Origin: JBQTGK01 sp052400665
Lineage (GTDB): Bacteria; Bacteroidota; Bacteroidia; Bacteroidales; Marinifilaceae
Assembly (NCBI GenBank): GCA_052400665.1
Contig: JBQTGK010000002.1
Length of the DNA stretch: 64,000 nt
Reading direction: 5' to 3' (one strand)
Shown here: in pieces, positions 43,500 to 52,809 of the stretch
Layout: each line of letters begins with the position of its first letter
Position numbering within the stretch: position 1 is the first letter of the stretch
Program-made: the position numbers and the translations under genes
Notes under the pieces: model-generated
What the model was told of the DNA's origin: nothing
What the model saw: the letters and a program-made list of their open reading frames with translations, nothing else
Databases searched by the model: none

Positions 43500-44138
43500 T
43501 TAAATTTGGAAAATATGATGTTTTATTGCGTAAACAACGAGCGATGCCGTATTTTTTGATTCAGTTTTCAGAAGAATATTTTCACGATGTTTGTCAACGG
43601 TACGTTTGCTAATACATAATTGCGAGGCAATCTCCTGATTCGATAATCCTTTGCAGATATTGTAAAGAATTTCTATTTCTCTATGAGTAAGATCTGATTT
43701 GTGTTTTTCTTTATGATTTAAATTTTTGATGATGCTTTCGAGAATTTCGGTAGAGAAATAGCTGTTGTTGCTATTTACGGCTTCTATTGCCTGTTGCACT
43801 TCTTCAAAACGAGAATTTTTTAAAAGAAAGGCTTTTGCTCCGGCATTTATCATTTCGGAATAATAGTTTTCGTTGGCATGCATCGAAAGAGCAATAATTT
43901 TTGTGTCAGGATATTTCTGGCTGACCTGTAGGCTTGCCTCAATGCCATTCATTACCGGCATTTCAATATCCATTAAAATAATATCTGCCTGCCAATAGCT
44001 TAGAAGTTTAAGTAATTCTTTGCCATTGCTGGCCTCTTTTATTTCATAATAATCCGTTTGTTGTTCGAGCAGAAACTTTAATCCTTCTCTAAATAATTTA
44101 TGGTCGTCTACCACGGCTATGCGAACTTGTTTCTTCAT
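43500..44138 (-). CDS. NarL/FixJ-type response regulator
   Basis: 212 residues. The receiver domain has the acidic pair in VVDDHKLFREGL, the phosphorylated Asp57 (ILMDIEMPVMNG) and KAFLLKNS. The LuxR-type helix-turn-helix ends the protein (LTHREIEILYNICKGLSNQEIASQLCISKRTVDKHRENI). It overlaps the histidine kinase gene by four bases. Target genes are unknown; the phosphate transporter gene downstream is the nearest candidate, only because of proximity. Confidence 0.95.
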   Translation of the reverse strand: MKKQVRIAVVDDHKLFREGLKFLLEQQTDYYEIKEASNGKELLKLLSYWQADIILMDIEMPVMNGIEASLQVSQKYPDTKIIALSMHANENYYSEMINAGAKAFLLKNSRFEEVQQAIEAVNSNNSYFSTEILESIIKNLNHKEKHKSDLTHREIEILYNICKGLSNQEIASQLCISKRTVDKHRENILLKTESKNTASLVVYAIKHHIFQI

Positions 44139-45073
44139 TTTTCGGGAATTTCTATTTTTAAGTAAAAGCCATTTTGTATTTTATTACTTAGTTCAAAGCT
44201 GCCATCCAATGATTTAATTCTTGATTTCATATTTGCAATTCCCATACCATTGATTTCTTTTTTTCTTGAAAATCCTTTTCCATTGTCACAATAAATAAGT
44301 TGTAGTTTTTTGTGAAAAGAAAGAAGTGTAAGTTCGATTCTCGATGCATTGGCATGTTTTATGGTGTTGTTTATCAGTTCTCCTATTACTCTGTAAATAA
44401 CAAGTTCAATATTGTAATCGAATCTTAATTTTTCTACCTGTAAATTTAAAATTACTTCTAATTTATCAGGTAAATGTATATTGTTAATGAATGTTTTAAT
44501 GGCTTTTTCGAGTCCATATCGTTCTAAAAGATGAGGACTTAATTTGTTTGATATCTCTTTCACGCTTAGAATAGCTTCGTTTGTTGCCTGATCGGATTTT
44601 TCTAAAAGGACCAGGTTTTTCTCATTTTCCTGGCTCTTATTTATTGCTGAAAGTGTCATTTTTATATTAGATAAAATAGGGCCAAGTCCATCATGCAATT
44701 CTTTGGCAAATTTTTGACGTTCTTTTTCTTCTGTTTTAAGAATTGCATTTAGCACCTTGGCTTCGCTTTCTTTACGAAGTTTATCTATTTTATCTTGTAG
44801 CTTAAAAATTCTTCTAATATAAAAGGCACCAAAAAACATGAGAAGAGAGATAAATACGGCAATCCAGTTGGATAGCAATAGATCTATATTTTTTACGCCG
44901 GCATTCCACAACTGAACAAGTTCAATACACCTGCGCACAGCCATCAATAAAAATCCAATAGAAATCATAATCCACGAAACATTAAATCTGGTTTTCGGAA
45001 TTAGATTAATGGTGATAAAAAAAGCACCAAATTGTAAGAGAACAGATAGAATAAGAGCAACTTGTAAAATCAT
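44135..45073 (-). CDS. Sensor histidine kinase, HisKA_3 type
   Basis: 312 residues. Three hydrophobic helices (about 1-20, 32-52, 67-87) without a large outer loop, so the signal is sensed in the membrane or inside. After a coiled coil comes the HisKA_3 dimerisation part with the phosphorylated His127 (KFAKELHDGLGPILSNIKM) and the HATPase domain (ELINNTIKHANASRIEL, NGKGFSRKKEINGMGIANMKSRI; the DNGKGF box is complete). It is cotranscribed with the response regulator. Confidence 0.93.
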   Translation of the reverse strand: MILQVALILSVLLQFGAFFITINLIPKTRFNVSWIMISIGFLLMAVRRCIELVQLWNAGVKNIDLLLSNWIAVFISLLMFFGAFYIRRIFKLQDKIDKLRKESEAKVLNAILKTEEKERQKFAKELHDGLGPILSNIKMTLSAINKSQENEKNLVLLEKSDQATNEAILSVKEISNKLSPHLLERYGLEKAIKTFINNIHLPDKLEVILNLQVEKLRFDYNIELVIYRVIGELINNTIKHANASRIELTLLSFHKKLQLIYCDNGKGFSRKKEINGMGIANMKSRIKSLDGSFELSNKIQNGFYLKIEIPEK

Positions 45074-45737
45074 ACTACAATAGTAGTGATATTATTTTTG
45101 ATAAAATTACGTAGATAAACGTATTAAGTGGAAGAAATATAAATCCTTTTACATCAGATTTGAGACACGACCTCCATTACAGGTTTTTGAACTTCCGAGA
45201 CACAAACTTGTCCTTCCGTATGTCACGGAAGGGGTACCTCGTGTCACGGAAGAGCAAAAGCATGTCAAGGAAGTGACTTTTCCTAAAATAACTTGACAGA
45301 TTATTGTCTAAAACAGGAATTGAAAAATACGGAGCAATCTTATTCCGGATACTTTGTAGAATTTGCTGGTATAGGTCTGTAAGCCGGACCTTTGCTATGG
45401 CAAAATATACTTTTTGCTTTGCAGGATAGAAGTTGGAAAAAAGTGTATTGTTGCGACCTGGATCTAACTTATTTTCTATGAAAAATAGATACGTGTGAAA
45501 CACTTGCACCAACAGTATCTATGATAATGATAGGTAACATACGGCCAGAGCGCAACACACCTTACTTTACTTATCTGTTTAGTCCTGTTATTATATCATT
45601 ACAACTATCGAATTGATTAAAAGCACAATAATTAACAAAATTATTAGGAAGTAAAGTTTTTTTTAAATTTTTACGTTTAGATTAAACCTTTGGATCCTAT
45701 TGAAGTCTTAGAATCAGTAATTACTAATAAGGAAAAA
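45074..45737. other. 664-base region without convincing gene, with repeated TGTCACGGAAG words
   Basis: The left part (45155-45275) is less AT-rich than its surroundings and holds the word CACGGAAG twice plus near copies (CATGTCAAGGAAG, ACTTCCGAGACAC). CCTTCCGT (45212-45219) and ACGGAAGG (45225-45232) form a small hairpin. A minus-strand frame of 111 codons (45177-45512) has no ATG start and no recognisable motif. A lone TATTTTTG box at 45093-45100 points rightwards. This may be the decayed end of an element, but I can show no insertion-sequence ends. Confidence 0.45.
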
Positions 45738-46580
45738 ATGAAGAATATTTTATTAGCTGTTTTCAGCATACTTGCTTTTAGTACAGCGGTTTTTGCACAG
45801 GATTTTCAGGGAAAAGTTTATTACGAAAGTAAAACCACTGTTGACATGGATTTTGGGGGTAGACAAATTCCTGAGGATCGAAAAAAGAGGATATTGGAAA
45901 GAATGAAGCAGATGAGTGAGAGAACTTATATTTTAAGTTTTAACAGAACAGAATCGATATACAAGGAAGACGAGAAGTTAGAGCAGCCCGGAATGCAACA
46001 AAGGGGGGGTATGCGCATGGCCATGATGATGGGCGGCGGAGAAGATTATTACAAAAATGTAAAACAAGGTACTTATGCTGTTTCGAAAGACTTGTACGGA
46101 AAAATATTTTTGGTTAACGATAGCTTGCCAAGTCTGCAATGGCAAATGCAGGCCGAAACCAAAAAGATCGGAAGATATACAGCATATAAAGCTACGGCCA
46201 TTAAGAATGTTCGCGAGCCAAATATGAAAGCAATTTTTCAGCCAGGAGGCAAATCGAAGGAAACTGAAAATAGAGAACCAGAAATGATTGAAAAGGAAAT
46301 TAAGATTGTTGCCTGGTATTGTCCGGAGATACCCGTAAACCAAGGTCCGGGTGAATATTGGGGGTTACCGGGTTTAATTATGGAGCTGAACGATGGCAGA
46401 ACAAGTATTCTGTGTTCTAAGATTGTTTTGAATCCGAAAGAGAAAATTGCTATTAAAGAGCCATCGAAGGGGAAGAAAGTAAATCAGGCTGAATATGACG
46501 AGATATCACGTAAGAAAATGAAGGAAATGCGTGAAAATTTCAGAGGAATGAGACCTGGTGGCGGCAGAGGAAGAAGATAG
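45738..46580 (+). CDS. GLPGLI family exported protein
   Basis: About 280 residues. The signal peptide is KNILLAVFSILAFSTAVFAQ. The diagnostic block is VAWYCPEIPVNQGPGEYWGLPGLIMELNDG, which names the family; the start FQGKVYYESKTTVD is also typical. A methionine- and glycine-rich stretch (QQRGGMRMAMMMGGGED) and a basic Arg/Gly-rich end (RGMRPGGGRGRR) are unusual. The ATG at 45738 was chosen because it begins the signal peptide; a longer frame from TTG 45690 lacks one. GLPGLI proteins lie next to TonB-dependent receptors in many Bacteroidota; function unknown. Confidence 0.92.
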   Translation: MKNILLAVFSILAFSTAVFAQDFQGKVYYESKTTVDMDFGGRQIPEDRKKRILERMKQMSERTYILSFNRTESIYKEDEKLEQPGMQQRGGMRMAMMMGGGEDYYKNVKQGTYAVSKDLYGKIFLVNDSLPSLQWQMQAETKKIGRYTAYKATAIKNVREPNMKAIFQPGGKSKETENREPEMIEKEIKIVAWYCPEIPVNQGPGEYWGLPGLIMELNDGRTSILCSKIVLNPKEKIAIKEPSKGKKVNQAEYDEISRKKMKEMRENFRGMRPGGGRGRR

Positions 46581-46658
46581 CGATTATCAGTGATCAGCGA
46601 AAGCGAATGATTAGAACAAAACCCACTACCTCATTAATGTGAAAGTAAATTAAAAATC

Positions 46659-49352
46659 ATGAAGAAATATTTTTTCATACTCTTATTTCTGTGCAGTTCT
46701 ATTATGACTTATGCACAGGAAGATGTTACCCTTAAAGGTACTGTAAAAGATAAACAGGGTATAGCTATTGAAATGGCAAATGTAATTGCTGTAAATTCCG
46801 AATCTAAATTGCTGGAATCGTATTGTGTGACTAACCATAGTGGTTTGTATAAGTTAAAGCTAAAATCCGGATCTGCCTATGATGTAACAGTAAGTTTTAT
46901 TGGTTTTGGATCAAAAGAATTTCGCTTTGAGGCAACTGAGAATGATGCAGTGAGAGATGTAATAATATCGGAACAGGAGAGTATGCTAAACGAGGTAGAT
47001 GTGACTTATACTATGCCTGTTATGGTTAAGGGCGATACCATTGTGTATGATACCGATTCGTTTACCACAGGAACCGAGCGAAAACTTAAGGATGTGCTGG
47101 TATCATTGCCCGGGGTAGAAATGAGCGATGACGGACAAATTGAAGTCGAAGGCAAGCAGGTGCAGAAAGTAATGGTGGAAGGAAAAGACTTTTTCGATGG
47201 AGACTCAAAAATTGCATCAGATAATATTCCTGCTGATGCGGTTGATAAAATAGAGGTGCTTAGAAACTACAATGAAATTGGTCAGATGAAAGGTTTAACT
47301 AATGATGAGGATAATATTGCTCTGAATATCAAATTAAAGAAAGGAAAGAAAAGTTTTTGGTTTGGAGAAATTACCGGAGGAGCAGGTCCTGATGAGAAGT
47401 ATTTGGCACACCCAAAGCTTTTTTATTACAGTCCGGAATTTAGCCTGAATATTATTACAGACGTAAATAACATTGGAGAAGTACCTTTTACACGCAGAGA
47501 TTATATGAATTTTAGCGGAGGTTTTAAAGGCTTTCATCCTGGGGGAGGAAGTTCTATTGGTACAGGTTCTGGCGGGTTGGGAATATCAACCGCTCAAAAT
47601 AATCGCGCTAAAGATATTGATACCAAATTTGCGGCACTTAATTTTAGTTATGCGCCATCGGAAAATTGGGATATTGGTGGTTTTGGAATCTATTCCTACA
47701 CCGGAACAGTAATGGAGACTCAAAAAATGACCACTTACGAATTAGAAGGAAATCAGTCGCAGGTAGAGGAGAGTATCAACAGGAACGATCAGGATGCAAG
47801 TTTGGGATTATTTAAATTTAACTCGGTTTACAAACCAAATTCAAATTTCCAGTTCGATTACGATATTTTTATCAAGCAATCGGATGATGATGAAGAGGAG
47901 GAGCTTGTTTCGGTGGTTGATGGCGTATCCGACCAGATAAGTCAGCTAAAACAACAAAAACCTATTTCTTTAAATCAAACAGCAAAAATATATTATACGC
48001 TTAACGATAAAAATATATTTGCATTCGATGCTCAGCATTTGTACAAGAACGAGGACCCATTTTATAATTCTACTCGCGATGAGTTCGCATTTACCGAATT
48101 AGTTCCGGTTAACGAGTCGGTAAGTTTGTACGATTTAAATCAGAGCAAGGGAATAATTACCAATAAATTTGATGCTATGCTTGATTATTATCTGGTAACA
48201 GGAGATAAAAGCAATTTACAGTTTACTTTGGGAACAACGCAAAATCATCAGAATTACGATTCAGATATTTTTCAGGTTTTAGATGATGGTAATCAGAATA
48301 AAATCTCTGGAGATGATTATACAAATGATGTAAAGTTTAATGTTTCGGATCTGTTTTTTGGCTTTCATTACAAGCTTAAGGCGGGATTATTTACATTCAA
48401 TCCTGGTTTTAATCTTCATCAGTTCACAACTAAGAGTGAGCAAAAAGGAGTCACTTTTAAAGATGATTTAACATCAATATTACCGGATATTTATATTAAT
48501 ATGCAGTTAAAAAAATCGGAGAATCTGCGATTTAACTACAATATTACAAGAACTTTTACCGATGTTTCGAAATATGCCGAAGCTTATGTTTTAAGTAATT
48601 ACAACTCGGTTTATAGTGGTAATCCTGAGCTGGAAAGTTCTTTAAAGCACAATCTGTCTTTAAACTTTTTTAGCTTTAATATGTTCAATTTCACCAATAT
48701 GTTTGCCACTATAAAATACTCTAAAAGCGTAGAGGGTTTTAAGAGTAATGTTGTGCCTATTGGTATTAATCAAATTACTACCACTTTAAATTCTGATTTG
48801 GCTGATGAATCTTTGAGTATGAATGCCCGATATCAGAGAATTTTTGGCAAGATAAAAACGTCTTTAAAAGGAAGTTTGTCGTGGGCCGAGAACAACAATC
48901 TGGTAAACGGAAATCCGAGTACATCGAAAACTTTTGCTCAGAATTATACTGGTTCGGTAGAAACGAACTTTAAGAATGCGCCTAATATCGAATTGGGATA
49001 CAAGTATGCGATTAATGATTACGAAAGAGGAGCTACTACGTCGACTTATTACACACAGCGACCTTTTGCCAAGTTAGATGTGGCCTTTTTAAAGAATTTT
49101 ATTTTAACGGCCGATTATGAATTCTATTCCTACACCAATAAGGAAAATACCATAGAGAATGAATATAGCTTTCTGGATGCCGATTTAATTTATCACAAAA
49201 AAGAAAGTAAATGGGAGTTTGGAATAAAAGGAAAGAATTTGCTGAATACTGATTCTCTGGATAAAAATAGTGAGAATGACTTTTCTTACTCAACGTCTAC
49301 TTATTTTGTTCAGCCAAGATATGTGTTGCTTACAGTAAAATACGATATATAA
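46659..49352 (+). CDS. Outer membrane TonB-dependent-type receptor
   Basis: 897 residues. Signal peptide (KKYFFILLFLCSSIMTYAQ), a carboxypeptidase-regulatory-like domain (LKGTVKDKQGIAIEMANVIAV ... VTVSFIGFGSKEF), a plug-like region (LKDVLVSLPGVEMSDDGQIEVEGKQVQKVMVEGKDFF) and a large beta-barrel ending in a terminal strand (RYVLLTVKYDI). No TonB box is clear. Typical of outer membrane beta-barrel proteins paired with GLPGLI proteins. Substrate is unknown, possibly a peptide or metal, because the partner protein is methionine-rich (weak inference). It starts 78 bases after the GLPGLI stop. Confidence 0.9.
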   Translation: MKKYFFILLFLCSSIMTYAQEDVTLKGTVKDKQGIAIEMANVIAVNSESKLLESYCVTNHSGLYKLKLKSGSAYDVTVSFIGFGSKEFRFEATENDAVRDVIISEQESMLNEVDVTYTMPVMVKGDTIVYDTDSFTTGTERKLKDVLVSLPGVEMSDDGQIEVEGKQVQKVMVEGKDFFDGDSKIASDNIPADAVDKIEVLRNYNEIGQMKGLTNDEDNIALNIKLKKGKKSFWFGEITGGAGPDEKYLAHPKLFYYSPEFSLNIITDVNNIGEVPFTRRDYMNFSGGFKGFHPGGGSSIGTGSGGLGISTAQNNRAKDIDTKFAALNFSYAPSENWDIGGFGIYSYTGTVMETQKMTTYELEGNQSQVEESINRNDQDASLGLFKFNSVYKPNSNFQFDYDIFIKQSDDDEEEELVSVVDGVSDQISQLKQQKPISLNQTAKIYYTLNDKNIFAFDAQHLYKNEDPFYNSTRDEFAFTELVPVNESVSLYDLNQSKGIITNKFDAMLDYYLVTGDKSNLQFTLGTTQNHQNYDSDIFQVLDDGNQNKISGDDYTNDVKFNVSDLFFGFHYKLKAGLFTFNPGFNLHQFTTKSEQKGVTFKDDLTSILPDIYINMQLKKSENLRFNYNITRTFTDVSKYAEAYVLSNYNSVYSGNPELESSLKHNLSLNFFSFNMFNFTNMFATIKYSKSVEGFKSNVVPIGINQITTTLNSDLADESLSMNARYQRIFGKIKTSLKGSLSWAENNNLVNGNPSTSKTFAQNYTGSVETNFKNAPNIELGYKYAINDYERGATTSTYYTQRPFAKLDVAFLKNFILTADYEFYSYTNKENTIENEYSFLDADLIYHKKESKWEFGIKGKNLLNTDSLDKNSENDFSYSTSTYFVQPRYVLLTVKYDI

Positions 49353-49385
49353 GGAATTGGGTCTTGAAATTATAGCTTATAAATG

Positions 49386-49415
49386 CAGCCGGTGATTATT
49401 TCACTGGCTGTTTTT
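49386..49415 (+). terminator. Terminator after the receptor gene
   Basis: Arms CAGCCGGTGA and TCACTGGCTG pair with one G-U, a 5-base loop and TTTTT after the stem. Confidence 0.8.
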
Positions 49416-49511
49416 GTATAGGAATGCTTCTGAACTTGCTTTTTTAAGAGAGCCACAGATCCAGTAAGTTTTTTGAATCACCAATAGGTAAAATTGGAAT
49501 TCATTTTATCC

Positions 49512-50255
49512 TTATTTTTGATTCCAGATTTCCCAGTTTCTCTCTGCCTGTAGATGCAGCATTCGCAGTCCATTGTGAGTGTTAGCTCCTTTTGCTGCTC
49601 CTTTTTTCAGGAAAAGTGTTTCTGCCGGATTGTAAACCAAATCGTAAAGAAAATGTTCCTGACTTAAAAAGTCATAAGGAATATCCGGACAAGTATCTTC
49701 TTTTGGAAAAGTGCCCAAAGGTGAGCAGTTTACAATAAGTTTGTATTCTTTAATGATATTTGCATTGAGTTGTGTGTAGGTAAAGCAATTTTCTTTGGCA
49801 TTTCTACTTACAAATTTAAAATCTATGTCCAGTTCTTCTAATCCCCCGGCAATGGCTTTTGAAGCACCTCCGGTTCCTAAAATTAAGGCTTTGGGTCGCT
49901 TTGCTCCCAAAAATAGTTTTAAGGATTCTAAAAAACCATAAATATCGGTGTTAAAACCTTTTAGTTTTATTTGATCTCCCTTACGTACAATTTGAATTGA
50001 ATTTACGGCTCCCAGTTTTTTTGCCAGAGGATCAATTTCGTCTAAAAATTGGATCACTTCCTCTTTATACGGAATCGTAACACAGAGTCCGTTAAGATTA
50101 TCATTCTTTTTTAGTACAGCCGGTAGTTCTTCAATCGCAGGGAGCTCAAAGTTTAGAAACTTAGCTTCTAAGTTTAACTGATTGAATTTTTCGGTAAAAA
50201 ATTTTTTCGAAAAAGAGTGTCCTAAAGGATATCCTAAAATTCCATAGGTTTTCAT
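49512..50255 (-). CDS. aroE: Shikimate dehydrogenase
   Basis: 247 residues, short for AroE (about 270) but complete. The shikimate-binding YPLGHSFSKKFF, the catalytic lysine in VTIPYKEEV, NTDIYGF and the nucleotide motif GTGGASKAI are intact; the end has THNGLRML. It reduces 3-dehydroshikimate with NADPH in aromatic amino acid synthesis. The gene lies 15 bases after the DUF368 gene on the same strand; the end of the TPR-DUF368-aroE unit. Confidence 0.95.
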   Translation of the reverse strand: MKTYGILGYPLGHSFSKKFFTEKFNQLNLEAKFLNFELPAIEELPAVLKKNDNLNGLCVTIPYKEEVIQFLDEIDPLAKKLGAVNSIQIVRKGDQIKLKGFNTDIYGFLESLKLFLGAKRPKALILGTGGASKAIAGGLEELDIDFKFVSRNAKENCFTYTQLNANIIKEYKLIVNCSPLGTFPKEDTCPDIPYDFLSQEHFLYDLVYNPAETLFLKKGAAKGANTHNGLRMLHLQAERNWEIWNQK

Positions 50256-50270
50256 GGGTGCAGATTTTGG

Positions 50271-51215
50271 TTATGCTTTGTCTTGAGTTGTTTCCGGCGA
50301 ATATTTTTCCATGATCCAAATTAACAAAAATCCTGCAACAGCAAGTGCTAGTGCAAAAAGCAATTGAGAATCCTGATTTGTTAACGTCTCAAATGTATAT
50401 GGCATAATATTCTCTTGTGTTAATGGTTTCTCAGCTCCATGACTATCTACGAAAGTGCTAAGTGTTTCTTTCCATGGCCACACTTTATTTAGCGAGCCAA
50501 TCATAAAGCCTGAAAGTAAACCAATGGTCATGTTATGGTACTTTCTAAGTAGCCAGCTAAGAAGATGCGAAAAGCTTAAAATACCAACTCCTGCACCTGC
50601 TGCTACCACAGCAATGATATCAAGCTTTAAATTACTTAACGCCTCAAGTATATGATTATACGATCCTAAAAGAACCAATATAAATGCGCCTGATATTCCA
50701 GGAAGAATCATAGCACAAATTGCCAGTGCACCCGATAAAAACAGGAACCAATAGCTTGTTGGAGCATGGGCTGGAGTACTAACAGTAACCATATAAGCTA
50801 TGCCAATGCCAATAAGCATGGCAATTATGGTTCTGATTTTCCATTCTGTTATTTTTTTAGCAATAACAATTGCAGAGGCAATAATTAAGCCAAAGAAAAA
50901 CGACCAGATTAATATCGGATGAGTTTCTAAAAGAAATTTAATTACTGTGGCTAATGATTTAAAACTGATGAGGATACCAGAAATCAATGCCAATATAAAA
51001 TTTCCGTTAACAGCTTTCCAGAAATCTTTTAATTTAAATTGTAAAAGTAGTTTAATAGAGCTAAGGTTAACCGATTTTATAGTATTGATTAATTCTTCGT
51101 AAATACCAGTTATAAATGCTATTGTTCCACCAGAAACTCCCGGAACAACATCGGCAGCTCCCATGCCCATTCCTTTTAAGGCAATAATAACATAATCTTT
51201 AATTTGTCTGGACAT
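50271..51215 (-). CDS. DUF368 polyprenyl-phosphate transporter-like protein
   Basis: 314 residues with about eight to ten membrane helices. The family signature GMGAADVVPGVSGGTIAFITGIYEELI is present at the N-terminus, with a second half-repeat AICAMILPGISGAFILVLLGSYNHIL. DUF368 proteins (named PopT in some bacteria) recycle the undecaprenyl-phosphate lipid carrier across the inner membrane for cell wall synthesis. The neighbours, a TPR protein and AroE, do not show a functional link. Symbol not assigned because orthology is not proven. Confidence 0.9.
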   Translation of the reverse strand: MSRQIKDYVIIALKGMGMGAADVVPGVSGGTIAFITGIYEELINTIKSVNLSSIKLLLQFKLKDFWKAVNGNFILALISGILISFKSLATVIKFLLETHPILIWSFFFGLIIASAIVIAKKITEWKIRTIIAMLIGIGIAYMVTVSTPAHAPTSYWFLFLSGALAICAMILPGISGAFILVLLGSYNHILEALSNLKLDIIAVVAAGAGVGILSFSHLLSWLLRKYHNMTIGLLSGFMIGSLNKVWPWKETLSTFVDSHGAEKPLTQENIMPYTFETLTNQDSQLLFALALAVAGFLLIWIMEKYSPETTQDKA

Positions 51216-51256
51216 AGCTATTTTAGAGTTGAATTTGTAAGTATAAGTTGACTTTT

Positions 51257-52660
51257 TTACGAGTATAACTTAATAATATTGTTGAATTCTGTATTGTTTT
51301 CCAGTTCTGGAAATTGCAAAAAGATTTCTTTAATATTTTCAGCATCGATATCAATGGCTTTCTTGATATAGTGTTCGGCAGCATTTAAGTTATTCGTTAG
51401 CATATAATAAGCCGCCAGATTGTTTAAAATTTGAGGAACATCAGGAGTAAAGCCCAGACTTTCCAAAAGTACATCAATGGCGGTTTCCAGCTTGTCGTTC
51501 TGATGGTAATATTCGGCAAGAGTAACCGGATAGGTTGGATCGTAAGGATCCAGATCTATTGCTTCCCGAAAAGCCTGAACTGCTTTTTGAGGAGTCTGAG
51601 ATCTTGTGTATGCGGAGCCTAAGGCAAACCAGTAATCAGGGTTTTCAGGATCCAGTTTTTTTGCTTTTTCAAGGTAAACTAAGGATTCATCAATTTTATC
51701 CTGATACATTAATATTAATCCCATTCCAAACCAGGGTTCAGGGATGCTATCATTGGTTTTAATGGCCGTTTCGTAATAATTAAGGGCCTGATCGTACTCA
51801 CTTAATTTTTCAAAACACTCTCCAATATACGAGTAGGTTGATGCATGATCATCTTCGAATTCCAGGTATTCGATATAGTGTTTTATTGCATCTTCAAACT
51901 TGCCCATGTTTGCAAAAGCATTTGCTTTGTTAAAGTATGCCTTACTGTGCTGACCATTTACTGCTAAAGCAAATTCGTAGGCTTCTATTGCTTTTTCATA
52001 ATTTCCAAGGCGATTGTATATGATTCCAATATTATACCAGGCATTATCCGAAAAAGGATTTAAATCCAGGTACGATTCATAGGTTTCTATGCTTTGTTCA
52101 TCGAGACCTGTTTTTTCGTAGCAATAGGCCAGTTCAAACAGAACTTCTGAATCTTCTTGGTTTATTTTGATTGCTTCTTCCAGGTAACCAATAGCCAAAT
52201 CGAACTGATTCAATTGTTCAAAGGCTAGTGCAATTCTAAAGAGTAGGTCTTCGCGGCTTTCATGTTCTTTTTTCAGGGCTTCGTCGAATTGCAATTTTGC
52301 ATTGTGATGCTTGCCCATAAGGTTGTAAATATTACCTTTTAGCAACCAGATTTCTTTATTGGACGACTCAATAGCCTGTACCTTTTTTAAAATAGAAAGG
52401 GCTTCTAAATGCTGACCACGATTAATTAAAACCTGTGCTTTTTTTATTTGCAAAGAAATTGCTGCAGGGTGTTGTTTTCCTGCGATATTAGAAACCTTTA
52501 CCGCTTCGGAAAGTTTATTTTTCTCGATATAATGATCGATTATGCTCTCGAATTCGTGTACGTCAAAATAATAAAGCTTTTGGGCTTCAATCATTTTCTC
52601 AAATCGACTTACAAGAGTAAGTGCATCTCCGTCAAGATAGTTTTCCGTATTATCTATCAT
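51257..52660 (-). CDS. TPR-repeat protein
   Basis: 467 residues with about ten consecutive tetratricopeptide repeats from residue 35 to the end (for example AWYNIGIIYNRLGNYEKAIEAYEFALAVN, PEPWFGMGLILMYQDKIDESLVYLEKA). There is no signal peptide, so it is a cytoplasmic scaffold. The first 35 residues are helical and acidic. It is the first gene of a probable operon with DUF368 and aroE, with a full promoter upstream. Function unknown. Confidence 0.9.
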   Translation of the reverse strand: MIDNTENYLDGDALTLVSRFEKMIEAQKLYYFDVHEFESIIDHYIEKNKLSEAVKVSNIAGKQHPAAISLQIKKAQVLINRGQHLEALSILKKVQAIESSNKEIWLLKGNIYNLMGKHHNAKLQFDEALKKEHESREDLLFRIALAFEQLNQFDLAIGYLEEAIKINQEDSEVLFELAYCYEKTGLDEQSIETYESYLDLNPFSDNAWYNIGIIYNRLGNYEKAIEAYEFALAVNGQHSKAYFNKANAFANMGKFEDAIKHYIEYLEFEDDHASTYSYIGECFEKLSEYDQALNYYETAIKTNDSIPEPWFGMGLILMYQDKIDESLVYLEKAKKLDPENPDYWFALGSAYTRSQTPQKAVQAFREAIDLDPYDPTYPVTLAEYYHQNDKLETAIDVLLESLGFTPDVPQILNNLAAYYMLTNNLNAAEHYIKKAIDIDAENIKEIFLQFPELENNTEFNNIIKLYS

Positions 52661-52688
52661 CTATCAAATTAAAATGATTACTGCACTG

Positions 52689-52718
52689 CAAAAGTAGAAT
52701 TTATTTTAAAAAATTCAA
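52689..52718 (-). promoter_or_regulatory. Promoter of the TPR-DUF368-aroE unit
   Basis: On the minus strand TTG (52716-52718), a 19-base spacer and TACTTTTG (52689-52696), a perfect -7 box, 29 bases before the start codon. Confidence 0.7.
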
Positions 52719-52779
52719 GCTTAAGATAGTAACATACGTCGACCAGAAGCAAATGTTTCGGCGGTATATGTCTAAAACA

Positions 52780-52804
52780 AGCGGTCTTGCAAGGCAAGAC
52801 CGCT
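52780..52804 (-). terminator. Terminator after the DUF4301 gene
   Basis: A perfect stem, AGCGGTCTTG/CAAGACCGCT, with a 5-base loop, 6 bases past the stop codon; T-rich sequence (TGTTTTAG) follows on the minus strand. Confidence 0.75.
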
Positions 52805-52809
52805 GTTAA

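Noticed and set aside
45177..45512. Minus-strand frame of 111 codons
   Set aside because: No ATG start, no motif, and it runs through the TGTCACGGAAG repeat cluster; it could be a fragment, but I cannot support it.
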